Source: Halomonas sp. S3-1-1 (GTDB lineage: Bacteria; Pseudomonadota; Gammaproteobacteria; Pseudomonadales; Halomonadaceae). Taken from it: a stretch of 64,000 nucleotides of DNA. This document shows, piece by piece, positions 47,275 to 55,885 of this stretch. Made by a program: the position numbers and the translations under genes. Positions within the stretch are counted from its first letter, which is position 1, and each line of letters opens with the position of its first letter. Location of the stretch: contig NZ_JALGBZ010000003.1 in NCBI RefSeq assembly GCF_023757625.1, forward strand, positions 558,001 through 622,000, read 5' to 3'. The notes under the pieces are model-generated. The model had not been told where the DNA came from. It did not search any database and worked only from the letters and a program-made list of their open reading frames with translations.

Positions 47275-47949
47275 ATGGAAGAGACCGCTCAAACTACGCA
47301 TGCCGGGCTAGTAGAAAAGGTGGCTCACTACCTGCGTGAGCATATCGTGATGGACCATTTTCAGCCGGGCCAGCGTCTGCCTGAGCGCACGCTTGCCGTT
47401 GAACTCAACGTCTCGCGCACGCCCTTGCGCGAGGCGCTGAAGATTCTGGCTGCCGAGGGCCTTGTGGTGATCTCGCCCAACCGGGGCGCCGTGGTGGCCG
47501 ATGTCAGCGCGGCGGACATGAAGGAAAAAGCGTACGTTTTGAGCGTGCTGGAGCAGGCGGCGGCGGAGCTCACCTGTGCGGTAGCCTCCGATGACGACAT
47601 TGCCGAATTTCAGGCGCTACATTACGAGATGAAAGCAGCGTTCGTGAGGCGGGACCGGCAAAACTATTTCCGCTTGAACCAGGATATCCACAACCGGATC
47701 GTGTCGCTTTCAGGTAACTCGACGCTGATCGATATGCACGCGAATTTGAGCCGACAGCTTTACCGTGTTCGCTATCTGTCGAATCAAAGAAACGAAAAGT
47801 GGGCAACGGCCATGGAGGAGCACGAAGCGATTTTGGCAGCGCTGGAGGCGCGCGACGGCAAGCGAGTAGGTTACGAGCTGCGTAATCACTTGGGTAAAAC
47901 CTGGATCAAGTACGCCAATGGTGAGGCAGTCAGCCCTGGCAGCGGGTAA
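47275..47949 (+). CDS. GntR-family (FCD) transcriptional regulator
   Basis: 224 residues from ATG 47275. Winged-helix DNA-binding domain (about 8-75: YLREHIVMDHFQPGQRLPERTLAVELNVSRTPLREALK) and an all-helical FCD ligand domain with the metal-binding residues in FRLNQDIHNRIV, EEHEAILAAL and LRNHLGKT. It is divergent from the acid-sugar operon and likely represses it until an acid ligand binds. The in-frame TTG at 47230 lies inside operator site 2 and is unlikely to be the start. Confidence 0.9.
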   Translation: MEETAQTTHAGLVEKVAHYLREHIVMDHFQPGQRLPERTLAVELNVSRTPLREALKILAAEGLVVISPNRGAVVADVSAADMKEKAYVLSVLEQAAAELTCAVASDDDIAEFQALHYEMKAAFVRRDRQNYFRLNQDIHNRIVSLSGNSTLIDMHANLSRQLYRVRYLSNQRNEKWATAMEEHEAILAALEARDGKRVGYELRNHLGKTWIKYANGEAVSPGSG

Positions 47950-48256
47950 CATTCGCACGTTCCCCGAAGGAAAATTTACAGCTACGTTTCGTTCTTTCTT
48001 ATAAATGGCCGCACCTTCGCCATCATATCCGTCATGACTTGGTCCAGCGGCTTGTGATGCTGGTTCACCGCTGCGTGCAGCACAGTTTAAGTACCTACAC
48101 TCGCGCGCTCTTCATTACCCATGCTTTCGGGTAGCTACTCTTTTTGACGTATCGCATTGATGACGCGTTGGTTCATGGGGGTGGGGCTTCGAGCGGATTT
48201 CCTTGCGGGGAGAAGCAATAGGTGGGTGCCCGGAGCGGCAGCGTTTTTCTCGGACA
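47950..48256. other. Gene-poor stretch downstream of ssrA
   Basis: No credible gene. On the minus strand 48088-47978 encodes a short stop-to-stop fragment, AAVNQHHKPLDQVMTDMMAK and following residues, whose composition looks protein-like and may be a relic of a larger gene. The 3' flank of ssrA is a common integration site, but no direct repeat of the ssrA end was found here by eye. Confidence 0.4.
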
Positions 48257-48257
48257 C

Positions 48258-48287
48258 AAAAAAAGCACCTGAAGGTGCTTTTTTTGT
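48258..48287 (-). terminator. Terminator of ssrA
   Basis: AGCACC (48264-48269), loop TGAA, GGTGCT (48274-48279), flanked by A and T runs. It lies just downstream of the tmRNA 3' end on the minus strand and could act in both directions. Confidence 0.88.
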
Positions 48288-48295
48288 GGGGTGTC

Positions 48296-48675
48296 TGGTG
48301 GAGGCGGCGGGAATTGAACCCGCGTCCGCCAGCACTCGCCCATTGGCTCTACATGCTTAGATTTCGTCTTTTGCTTTAGCGCGACTGGCTCCGACGATCA
48401 GGATCCAGCTACGCGAGCCTTCTAAAGTTTAACGGTTGACGAGAAGACACCGCCAACCGCGGTCCTATCAGCTTTAGCTCATATCCCCTTGGCGATGAAT
48501 AGGCACATCACCGCAGGGCCAGACAAGAAGCTAGCAGGGTTTAAGCTGCCAGCGCGCCTTGAGCGTAGTTTTCGTCGTTTGCGACTATTTTTCGTGATGT
48601 GGTATTTACGAGATACATCACGCTCTCGGCATGCACCGCAGGGTTTGTCACCGGCGTCGAAACCATGTCGCCCCC
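48296..48675 (-). ncRNA. ssrA: Transfer-messenger RNA (tmRNA)
   Basis: The tRNA-like 3' part ends in TTCAATTCCCGCC ... CCACCA at 48296, and its CGCCTCC pairs with the GGGGGCG 5' end at 48675 to make a 7-bp acceptor stem. The tag ORF (48582-48541) encodes ANDENYAQGALAA and a TAA stop. It rescues stalled ribosomes and marks the nascent chain for proteolysis. Its partner smpB lies 40 nt away on the same strand. The tag is three residues longer than the E. coli ANDENYALAA. Confidence 0.97.
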
Positions 48676-48715
48676 AGAACTGAACATTCTAACGTGCTCA
48701 ACAGGAATTGACCAG

Positions 48716-49207
48716 CTACGCGCGGTTATGTTCCCGCATGATTCGTCCTTTTTGACGACTCCAGTCGCGATCCTTCTCGGTGGCACGCTTGTCGTGCAGC
48801 TGTTTACCGGTCACCAATGCCAGCTCGCACTTGACCATGTTGCGCTTCCAGTAGAGCTTTAGCGGCACGCAGGTGTGGCCCTTATCCTGAGTGACCGAGA
48901 AGATTTTGGCGATCTCCTTGCGGTGAAGCAGCAGTTTGCGCGTGCGGGTCGGGTCGGCGATCTCGTGGGTGCTGGCGGTGTTGAGCGGCATGATGTGACT
49001 ACCGAGAAGGAACGCCTCGCCGTTACGCACCAGAATGTAGGTGTCGGTGAGCTGCGCCTTGCCCGCGCGCAGGCTTTTGACTTCCCAGCCAGCCAGCGAC
49101 AGACCCGCCTCGAAGGTTTCGTCGATATGGTATTCGAACCGCGCCTTCTTGTTTTGAGCGATCACGCTGCTGCTGGGGCCCTTGGTCTTGCCTTTCTTAG
49201 TGGCCAT
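48716..49207 (-). CDS. smpB: SsrA-binding protein SmpB
   Basis: 163 residues. [39 protein letters not shown] and a basic C-terminal tail ending [17 protein letters not shown] are the SmpB hallmarks. It binds tmRNA and places it in the A site of stalled ribosomes. It sits next to ssrA on the same strand and divergent from ratA. Confidence 0.97.
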   Translation of the reverse strand: MATKKGKTKGPSSSVIAQNKKARFEYHIDETFEAGLSLAGWEVKSLRAGKAQLTDTYILVRNGEAFLLGSHIMPLNTASTHEIADPTRTRKLLLHRKEIAKIFSVTQDKGHTCVPLKLYWKRNMVKCELALVTGKQLHDKRATEKDRDWSRQKGRIMREHNRA

Positions 49208-49331
49208 GAAACCTCATCGTTAATCTGTCGGTAGCCCCCTTCGTTATTGGGGGAGGCGTGATACCATTCAAGGTCTGAAATAATGTTTCCCATGATACGC
49301 TGTGGGCACTGTGAAGTCAGCGGAGAGGTCA

Positions 49332-49766
49332 ATGCCAACCGTTAATCGTTCCGCCCTGGTGCGGCACACCCCCCAACAGATGTTCGATCTGGTCAACGAC
49401 TTCGAACACTACCCGGAATTTTTGCCCGGGTGTCGCCGCGCCCGGCTGCTCGAGCGCGACGAGTCGCACCTGATTGGCGAAATGACGCTGGGCCGTGCCG
49501 GCGTCGAGCAAACCATCACTACACGTAATGACCTTTACGCACCGGAGCGTATCGAGCTTTCGCTCGTCGACGGACCGTTCAAGCGCCTAAAAGGGCGGTG
49601 GCTGTTCACTCCCATGGGCGAGGACACCTGCAAGGTTAGCCTGGAAATGGAGTTCGAGTTCGCCAATCGGCTGCTGAGCATGGCCTTTGGCAAGCTGTTT
49701 CAGCAAATTGCCGGACAGCTGGTCGATGCGTTTACCAAGCGTGCGGATGAGCGCTATGGCCGCTGA
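49332..49766 (+). CDS. ratA: RatA-family START/coenzyme Q-binding-like protein
   Basis: 144 residues from ATG 49332, which has GGAGAGG upstream. The START-like fold is shown by SALVRHTPQQMFDLVNDFEHYPEFLPGC and FKRLKGRWLF. Homologues are called RatA (reported to affect 50S-30S association in E. coli) or COQ10-like. Next to smpB and overlapping rnfH, the normal gammaproteobacterial arrangement. Confidence 0.92.
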   Translation: MPTVNRSALVRHTPQQMFDLVNDFEHYPEFLPGCRRARLLERDESHLIGEMTLGRAGVEQTITTRNDLYAPERIELSLVDGPFKRLKGRWLFTPMGEDTCKVSLEMEFEFANRLLSMAFGKLFQQIAGQLVDAFTKRADERYGR

Positions 49767-50067
49767 GCCGCTGTTTGCCGTCGAGGTGGCGTTTGCCACC
49801 CCCGCCAAACAGCATCTGGTCGTGGTCGAGGTCACCCCCCAAACCACCGCCCGAGAAGCCGTCATTCAAGCCAGCCTCCCGGCGCTGTTTCCTGAACAGC
49901 CAGACGAGATGTTTGCCCACGCCCCTTTGGGTATCTTCGGCAAGGCGCTACGCGAGCCGCAGCGCCACACGCTGAATCCGGGCGATCGCATTGAGGTGTA
50001 CCGCCCGCTCGAGATCGACCCGAAGGCTGCCCGCCTGGCGCGTGCCGAGCGCCAGGCGAAGCGTTAG
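49756..50067 (+). CDS. rnfH: RnfH/UPF0125 family ubiquitin-like protein
   Basis: 103 residues from ATG 49756, overlapping the ratA end by 11 nt. FAVEVAFATPAKQHLVVVEV and LGIFGKALREPQRHTLNPGDRIEVYRPLEIDPKAARLAR are the family signature, with a beta-grasp fold predicted. Often found beside ratA. Cellular role poorly known; the upstream in-frame ATG at 49687 belongs to the ratA shadow. Confidence 0.92.
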   Translation: MAAEPLFAVEVAFATPAKQHLVVVEVTPQTTAREAVIQASLPALFPEQPDEMFAHAPLGIFGKALREPQRHTLNPGDRIEVYRPLEIDPKAARLARAERQAKR

Positions 50068-50073
50068 CCTCTT

Positions 50074-50574
50074 TTAGTCCGTCACGATGACCGGGGTTGG
50101 TTCCGGCGTGGCGGCAGGGGTGGCCGCCGGCGCGTTTTCCGGGGTCGGCGTCGGCGTTTGCTGATTCGGCGTCAAGAGCGGCATCAGCGGGTTTTCGGCC
50201 TCAGGCGCCGGGCCGGCACCGTGATTGGCGCTGACCGACGGTGAGCGGGAAAGATCGCCCTGCTGCTCGATGTTCACGAGCCGGCCAGAGTCATCGAAGG
50301 TCAGCGTGACGCGGCGCTGCTCGACCCCGGCGTACGCCTTGTCCAACCGGTAGACGTAGTCCCACTCGCGGGAGTCGAAGGGGGCCTCCAAAAGCGGGCG
50401 CCCCATGACGTAGGTGACCTGTTCCTGGGTCATACCCGGCTGTAGCTGGCTGACCATTTCCTGGGTCACCAGATTGCCTTGGGGGATGTCGCGCTTGTAA
50501 ACGCCGACATAGCTGCAGCCGCTGACGACGGTCAGGGCAACGGAAAGCGTGATGATACGAGTCAATTTTTGCAT
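50074..50574 (-). CDS. bamE: Outer-membrane assembly lipoprotein BamE
   Basis: 166 residues. Lipoprotein signal with lipobox VSGC at about residue 20, then the BamE/SmpA domain (GNLVTQEMVSQLQPGMTQEQVTYVMGRPLL). The last 60 residues form a Pro/Thr/Ala-rich extension (PTPTPENAPAATPAATPEP) that is low complexity and absent from the shorter E. coli protein. It assists the BamABCDE complex in inserting outer-membrane proteins. Divergent from fur. Confidence 0.94.
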   Translation of the reverse strand: MQKLTRIITLSVALTVVSGCSYVGVYKRDIPQGNLVTQEMVSQLQPGMTQEQVTYVMGRPLLEAPFDSREWDYVYRLDKAYAGVEQRRVTLTFDDSGRLVNIEQQGDLSRSPSVSANHGAGPAPEAENPLMPLLTPNQQTPTPTPENAPAATPAATPEPTPVIVTD

Positions 50575-50646
50575 TTGGGCCTGTTCTTCACTATCGTGGT
50601 TTCGGTCGATGATACCCGACCTAACCTGTTACTGCGAAGAGCAACC

Positions 50647-51057
50647 ATGGCCGATCAGAACCATGAACTACGCAAAGCCGGGCTAAAAGTGACCCTGCCG
50701 CGTGTCAAGATCCTGCAGATTCTCGAAAATGCTTCGGGCCAACACCACCTTAGCGCAGAAGAAGTGTATAAAACACTGATCGATGCGGGCGAGGATGTGG
50801 GGCTTGCGACTGTCTACCGTGTACTGACTCAGTTCGAGTCGGCAGGCCTTGTGATTCGTCACAATTTCGACGGTGGCCATGCGGTATTCGAGATGACCCA
50901 GGAAGACCACCACGACCACATGGTGTGCCTGGAAAGCGGTGAGATCATCGAGTTCGTCGATGAGGTCATCGAGCGCCGTCAGCAGGAGATCGCCGAAGAG
51001 CACGGCTTCGAGCTGATCGACCACGCGCTGGTGCTCTACGTGCGTCCCAAGTCCTGA
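50647..51057 (+). CDS. fur: Ferric uptake regulator Fur
   Basis: 136 residues from ATG 50647. RKAGLKVTLPRVKILQILEN (winged-helix start), DVGLATVYRVLTQFESAGLV (recognition helix) and the metal-binding EDHHDHMVCLESGEIIEF identify Fur. It represses iron-uptake genes with Fe2+ bound. A single Cys remains in the HHDH...C region, as in Pseudomonas-type Fur. A likely target lies in this window at 62150. Confidence 0.97.
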   Translation: MADQNHELRKAGLKVTLPRVKILQILENASGQHHLSAEEVYKTLIDAGEDVGLATVYRVLTQFESAGLVIRHNFDGGHAVFEMTQEDHHDHMVCLESGEIIEFVDEVIERRQQEIAEEHGFELIDHALVLYVRPKS

Positions 51058-51109
51058 TACGCACAGCGCCACCGGCACCGGATATACAATAAAAACGGTG
51101 CACGCCAAA

Positions 51110-51145
51110 AAAACGCCCCTGCCGCGATCGCGGCAGGGGCGTTTT
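51110..51145. terminator. Bidirectional terminator between fur and recN
   Basis: A perfect 36-bp palindrome, with AAAACGCCCC at the left arm and GGGGCGTTTT at the right, centred on CGATCG. The two genes converge on it, so it can serve both. Confidence 0.93.
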
Positions 51146-51166
51146 GGTTTATAAAAGGCCGCTTTT

Positions 51167-52840
51167 TCAGTGTGGCGGGCGCTGGCTGGCATTGAGCATT
51201 TCGCGGGCGTGGGCCAGCGTCTGCTCCGAGAGTTTGACTCCGCCCAGCATGCGCGCCAGCTCGCTCACCCGGCCTTTTTCGTCGAGCAGCGCCATGTGCG
51301 TCAGGGTGCTGTCGCGCTTGGCCTGCTTTTCGATATGCAGATGTTGGTGCGCCTGAGCGGCTACCTGGGGCAGGTGAGTGACGGTCATCACCTGGCCTTT
51401 TTCCCCCAGCCGGCGCAGTAGCTGGCCGACGATCTCCGCCGTAGCGCCGGAGATACCCACATCCACTTCGTCGAACACCAGGCTCGGAATGGTGGAGTGG
51501 CTGGCCGCGACCACCTGGATCGCCAGGCTGATGCGCGAAAGCTCGCCGCCGGAGGCGACTTTCGTCAGCGGGCGGGCCGGCTGGCCCGGGTTGGCGCTGA
51601 TCAAAAATTGTACCTGGTCCAGCCCGTCCTGAGCGGGCGTTTCTCGGCTCGATACGGCCACTTCGAAGCGCGCCTTGCCCATGGCCAGAAACGCGAGCTG
51701 CTGCTGCACTTCCTTGCCCAGCTTACCGGCGGCTTTTTGGCGCGCCTCGGAAAGCGTCCGGGCGTTTTGACGGTAGCGCTCGCGGTACTCGGCGACCTGG
51801 CTGCTCAGCGCCTCGATATCTTCATCACTCGCTTCCAACTGGGCCACCTCACGGGCCAGCGACTGGTGTAGCGCGAAAAGCTCTTCCGGGGCGACGTGAT
51901 GCTTGCGCGCGATGCGGTGCACATCCGCAAGGCGCTCGTCGACCCACGTCAGGCGCTCCGGGTCGAGCTCCGTGGCGCTGGCGAAGCGTGCCAGCTCGCC
52001 GGTGGCCTCTTCGACCTGAATACGCGCATCCGAGAGCATGGCCAGCGTGTTGGCCAGCACGCCCTTGTCGCTACCGGGCAGGGCGCTGAGCCGGGCGTGC
52101 GCCTGGTTGAGCAGCGAAAGCGCGCCGCCGTCGTCGCTTTCGCAGCACTCCACGGCGAACTGGGTTTCACGCAGGGTCTCCTCGGCGTGGGCAAGCGTGG
52201 ACTGCTCCTCTTCGAGCACCTCGAGTTCACCTTCGCCAAGCGCCAGCTGGTCGAGTTCCTCGACCTGATAGCGCAAGAGCTGGCGCCGCGCCTCGACTTC
52301 GCTACCTGCTTCGCTGCGCTTTTTTAGCCGTGCGCGGGCAGCGCGCCACTCCTTGAAGGTTTCGGCCAGCGCCTGACGCTTGCCCTTGAGCCCGGCGTAG
52401 TCGTCCAGAAGCGCCAGGTGGGTCTCTTCGCGCATCAGCGCCTGGTGGGCGTGCTGGCCGTGAACCTGAATCAGAAGCTCGCCGAGCGCCTTGAGATCGG
52501 CGATGGTCGCCGGCTGGCCGTTGATCCACGCCTTCGAGCGGCCGCTGGCGGTCACTACACGGCGAAGCAGGCACTCCTGGGAGGAGAGCTCACGCGCCTC
52601 GAGCCATTCAGCCGCGGCGGGCAGGCGGGCGATGTCGAAGCTGGCCGAAAGATCGGTGCGTTCACGGCCGTGGCGAACGCTTCCCGCCTCGGCGCGCTCG
52701 CCCAGGCAAAGCCCCAGGGCGCCGAGCAGGATGGATTTACCCGCCCCGGTCTCCCCGGTGATGGCGGTCATGCCGTCGGTCAAATCGAGTTCCAGACGGT
52801 CAACGATGGCGTAATCCTGAATGACGAGCTGCGTCAGCAT
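51167..52840 (-). CDS. recN: DNA repair protein RecN
   Basis: 557 residues from ATG 52840, which has GGGAGG upstream. SMC-like ATPase with Walker A GETGAGKSILLGALGLCLG near the N-terminus, coiled coils in the middle (about 160-350) and the ABC-type signature LSRISLAIQ / Walker B LVFDEVDVGISG near the end. It acts in double-strand break repair. LexA-like sequences upstream support SOS control. Confidence 0.96.
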   Translation of the reverse strand: MLTQLVIQDYAIVDRLELDLTDGMTAITGETGAGKSILLGALGLCLGERAEAGSVRHGRERTDLSASFDIARLPAAAEWLEARELSSQECLLRRVVTASGRSKAWINGQPATIADLKALGELLIQVHGQHAHQALMREETHLALLDDYAGLKGKRQALAETFKEWRAARARLKKRSEAGSEVEARRQLLRYQVEELDQLALGEGELEVLEEEQSTLAHAEETLRETQFAVECCESDDGGALSLLNQAHARLSALPGSDKGVLANTLAMLSDARIQVEEATGELARFASATELDPERLTWVDERLADVHRIARKHHVAPEELFALHQSLAREVAQLEASDEDIEALSSQVAEYRERYRQNARTLSEARQKAAGKLGKEVQQQLAFLAMGKARFEVAVSSRETPAQDGLDQVQFLISANPGQPARPLTKVASGGELSRISLAIQVVAASHSTIPSLVFDEVDVGISGATAEIVGQLLRRLGEKGQVMTVTHLPQVAAQAHQHLHIEKQAKRDSTLTHMALLDEKGRVSELARMLGGVKLSEQTLAHAREMLNASQRPPH

Positions 52841-52867
52841 AGGGCCTCCCAGGCAGGGCTCTATAGA

Positions 52868-52906
52868 AACTGGATGCTTATACAATGATTGATGTTTTAT
52901 ACAGTA
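52868..52906 (-). promoter_or_regulatory. Two LexA-like sites upstream of recN
   Basis: On the minus strand TACTGTATAAAACATCAATC (52906-52887) has a perfect left LexA half only. CATTGTATAAGCATCCAGTT (52887-52868) matches 13 of 20 positions of the E. coli box. Two adjacent weak boxes fit the known SOS control of recN. Confidence 0.45.
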
Positions 52907-52929
52907 GTCGATAACTCACTTCAATGCCC

Positions 52930-52957
52930 CTTGAGATGCCAAACAAGGCCCCCATAT
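52930..52957 (+). promoter_or_regulatory. Sigma-32-like heat-shock promoter of grpE
   Basis: CTTGAGA (52930-52936), 13 nt, CCCCATAT (52950-52957). The consensus is CTTGAAA and CCCCATNT, so the -10 box is a full match and the -35 differs at one base. It lies about 94 nt before the grpE start. Confidence 0.85.
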
Positions 52958-53050
52958 AGCGTGCATACGCATTAATGAACCCGTTTATCTCAAACCGTTC
53001 ATCTCAACCAGCGGGCGCTCAAGCGCCGCGACCGCATTCAGGAGTACGGC

Positions 53051-53695
53051 ATGGCGAAAGAACCGCAAACCCCGATCGATGACGAGCTGGCCCGCCAGGA
53101 GCAGGAAGCCGAGGTAACCGAGCAGGCGGATGAAGAGCGCCTGGTCGAGGGCGATCTCGAAGGCGTGCTGGACGACGAGTCGCCGCTGGGTACCGAGGCG
53201 TTCGACGAAGGCGTGAGCAACCCGGAAGCCGAAGTGCTGGCGGCCCGCGTCGAAGAGCTCGAACAGAGTCTTTCCGAGGCGAAGGATCAGTCGCTCAGAG
53301 CGTCTGCCGAGGCTCAGAACGTGCGCCGCCGCGCCGAAGCGGAGGCGGAGAAGGCGCGCAAGTTCGCCCTCGAGAAGTTCGTCAAGGAGCTGCTGCCGGT
53401 GGTAGATAGCCTGGAAAAAGCGCTCGAAAGCATGCAAGAGGATGCCTCTGATGCGCACCGTGAAGGCGTGTCCATGACGCTCAAAATGCAGCTCGACGTG
53501 CTCAACAAGTTCGGCGTCGAGAGCGTCGAGCCCAACGGCGAGCCTTTCGACCCGCAGGTTCATGAGGCCCTGACCATGGTGCCCAACCCGGAACTCGAGC
53601 CCAACACGGTAATGGAAGTCGTGCAGAAGGGGTATCTGCTCAACGGCCGCCTGGTGCGCCCGGCGATGGTCGTGGTCAGCCAGAAAGCGGGCTAG
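53051..53695 (+). CDS. grpE: Nucleotide exchange factor GrpE
   Basis: 214 residues, AGGAG upstream. The N-terminal ~60 residues are acidic; a long coiled-coil-forming helix (about 75-115) leads to the beta domain with [20 protein letters not shown]. It catalyses ADP release from DnaK. A sigma-32-like promoter precedes it, and dnaK follows with its own. Confidence 0.96.
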   Translation: MAKEPQTPIDDELARQEQEAEVTEQADEERLVEGDLEGVLDDESPLGTEAFDEGVSNPEAEVLAARVEELEQSLSEAKDQSLRASAEAQNVRRRAEAEAEKARKFALEKFVKELLPVVDSLEKALESMQEDASDAHREGVSMTLKMQLDVLNKFGVESVEPNGEPFDPQVHEALTMVPNPELEPNTVMEVVQKGYLLNGRLVRPAMVVVSQKAG

Positions 53696-53724
53696 TCGAG
53701 TTGGGGGATAATGCAAATTCCCCC

Positions 53725-53752
53725 CTTGAAAAGTTCATGGCGGCCCCCAGAT
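53725..53752 (+). promoter_or_regulatory. Sigma-32-like heat-shock promoter of dnaK
   Basis: CTTGAAA (53725-53731) is a perfect -35, followed by 13 nt and CCCCAGAT (53745-53752). The spacer length is the same as in the grpE promoter. A G5/C5 inverted repeat (53703-53725) lies just before it and may end grpE transcripts. Confidence 0.85.
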
Positions 53753-53826
53753 AAAGGCCAACCCGCGGTAATCACCGCAGACCGATTGCAACAGTTTTTG
53801 TCACCACCGAATTCGAGGTTTTTGCT

Positions 53827-55761
53827 ATGGGACGTATTATTGGTATTGACCTGGGCACCACCAACTCTTGCGTGGCGGTTCTCGACGGCGACAGCGCCAA
53901 GGTTATCGAAAACGCTGAGGGTGGCCGCACGACACCCTCCATCATCGCCTACACCGATGACGGTGAAACGCTGGTCGGCCAGTCCGCCAAGCGCCAGGCG
54001 GTCACTAACCCGGAAAACACCCTGTACGCCATCAAGCGTCTGATCGGCCGTCGTTTCAAGGACGACGTCGTTCAAAAAGACATCAAGATGGTGCCGTACA
54101 AGATCGCCGAAGCCGATAACGGCGACGCGTGGGTCGAAGTCAAAGGCAAGAAAATGGCACCGCCGCAGGTCAGCGCGGAAGTGCTCAAGAAGATGAAGAA
54201 GACCGCCGAAGACTACCTTGGCGAAACTGTCACCGAAGCGGTTATTACCGTACCGGCCTACTTCAACGACAGCCAGCGCCAGGCAACCAAGGATGCTGGC
54301 CGCATCGCCGGTCTCGACGTCAAGCGCATCATCAACGAGCCGACCGCTGCCGCACTCGCTTACGGCATGGACAAGTCGCGCGGCGACAAGACCATCGCAG
54401 TGTATGACTTGGGTGGCGGTACCTTCGATATCTCCATCATCGAAGTGGCCGACGTCGACGGCGAAACCCAGTTTGAAGTACTCGCCACTAACGGCGACAC
54501 CTTCTTGGGCGGCGAAGACTTTGACCTGTCGCTGATCAACTACCTGGTCTCGCAGTTCAAGTCCGACAGCGGCATCGACCTCTCCGGCGACAACCTGGCC
54601 ATGCAGCGCCTGAAAGAAGCTGCCGAGAAGGCCAAGATCGAGCTCTCCAGCGCCCAGCAAACCGATGTGAACCTGCCGTACATCACTGCAGACAACACCG
54701 GTCCGAAGCACTTGAACGTGAAAGTGACGCGCGCCAAGCTCGAATCGCTGGTCGAAGAGCTGGTTCAGCGCTCGCTCGAGCCGTGCAAAATGGCGCTGAA
54801 AGACGCCGGTCTCTCCGCATCTGAAATCGACGACGTCATCCTCGTCGGCGGTCAGACCCGTATGCCGCTGGTTCAGCAGAAAGCCGCTGACTTCTTCGGT
54901 AAGGAAGCGCGCAAGGACGTCAACCCGGACGAAGCCGTGGCCGTGGGTGCTGCGATTCAGGGTGGCGTACTGGGTGGCGACGTGAAAGACGTGCTGCTGC
55001 TCGACGTAACCCCGCTGACGCTGGGTATCGAAACCCTCGGCGGCGTCATGACCCCGCTGATCGAGAAGAACACCACCATCCCGACGAAGAAGACCCAAAC
55101 CTTCTCCACCGCGGATGACAACCAGACGGCCGTGACCATCCACGCCGTGCAGGGTGAGCGTAAGCAGGTCTCGCAGAACAAGTCGCTGGGTCGTTTCGAC
55201 CTTGCCGACATTCCGCCGGCACCGCGCGGTGTACCGCAGATCGAAGTGGCCTTTGATCTGGACGCCAACGGCATCCTGAACGTCTCTGCGAAAGACAAGG
55301 CGACGGGTAAAGAGCAGTCCATCGTCATCAAGGCTTCCAGCGGCCTGTCGGACGAAGAAGTCGAGCAAATGGTGCGCGACGCCGAGGCTCACGCCGACGA
55401 AGACAAGAAGTTCGAAGCACTCGTGCAACTGCGTAATCAGGCCGACGGCATGATCCACGCCACGCGCAAGACGCTGGAAGAAGCCGGCGACAAGGCGACC
55501 GATGAAGAGAAGCAAAACATCGAAACCGCCATCAGCGACCTGGAAGCGGCGGTCAAGACCGACGACCAGGACGACATTCAGAAGAAACTGGATGCGCTGA
55601 CCGAAGCCTCTGGCCAGCTCGCCCAGAAGATGTATGCCGAGCAGGCGGATGCGTCTCAGGCCGCGGAAGGTCAGGACGGCGAACAGGCCCAATCCAAGCC
55701 GGAAGACGACGTCGTCGACGCCGAGTACGAAGAAGTCAACGACGAGCAGAAGAAGCAGTAA
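53827..55761 (+). CDS. dnaK: Hsp70 chaperone DnaK
   Basis: 644 residues. ATPase domain with [20 protein letters not shown], the phosphate loop [14 protein letters not shown] and [12 protein letters not shown]; substrate-binding domain with [20 protein letters not shown]. The C-terminus ([11 protein letters not shown]) is acidic. It refolds and holds proteins with GrpE and DnaJ. Gene order grpE-dnaK-dnaJ is standard. Confidence 0.98.
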   Translation: MGRIIGIDLGTTNSCVAVLDGDSAKVIENAEGGRTTPSIIAYTDDGETLVGQSAKRQAVTNPENTLYAIKRLIGRRFKDDVVQKDIKMVPYKIAEADNGDAWVEVKGKKMAPPQVSAEVLKKMKKTAEDYLGETVTEAVITVPAYFNDSQRQATKDAGRIAGLDVKRIINEPTAAALAYGMDKSRGDKTIAVYDLGGGTFDISIIEVADVDGETQFEVLATNGDTFLGGEDFDLSLINYLVSQFKSDSGIDLSGDNLAMQRLKEAAEKAKIELSSAQQTDVNLPYITADNTGPKHLNVKVTRAKLESLVEELVQRSLEPCKMALKDAGLSASEIDDVILVGGQTRMPLVQQKAADFFGKEARKDVNPDEAVAVGAAIQGGVLGGDVKDVLLLDVTPLTLGIETLGGVMTPLIEKNTTIPTKKTQTFSTADDNQTAVTIHAVQGERKQVSQNKSLGRFDLADIPPAPRGVPQIEVAFDLDANGILNVSAKDKATGKEQSIVIKASSGLSDEEVEQMVRDAEAHADEDKKFEALVQLRNQADGMIHATRKTLEEAGDKATDEEKQNIETAISDLEAAVKTDDQDDIQKKLDALTEASGQLAQKMYAEQADASQAAEGQDGEQAQSKPEDDVVDAEYEEVNDEQKKQ

Positions 55762-55782
55762 ACGCTCTTTCTGTAAGGATCG

Positions 55783-55814
55783 CAGCAACGCGGGAGCCAG
55801 CTCCCGCGTTGCTG
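55783..55814 (+). terminator. Strong hairpin between dnaK and dnaJ
   Basis: CAGCAACGCGGGAG (55783-55796), loop CCAG, CTCCCGCGTTGCTG (55801-55814): a perfect 14-bp stem with only a weak T run. It probably lowers dnaJ transcription relative to dnaK or protects the dnaK mRNA end. Confidence 0.8.
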
Positions 55815-55885
55815 TTTCCAGGACCAAAACGATGATCACGGTTCGTACCGTCAAGAGCATACCCTAACCAGGAGGCGTAGGACCC

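Noticed and set aside
48135..48360. Short frames giving VEAAGIEPASAS and AGSIPAAST over the ssrA 3' end
   Set aside because: These are translations of the tRNA-like T-loop region of tmRNA, a common annotation artefact, not proteins.
53692..55860. 722-codon open frame antisense to dnaK
   Set aside because: A long antisense frame opposite dnaK is a well-known by-product of dnaK codon use. It has no ribosome-binding site or recognisable family.
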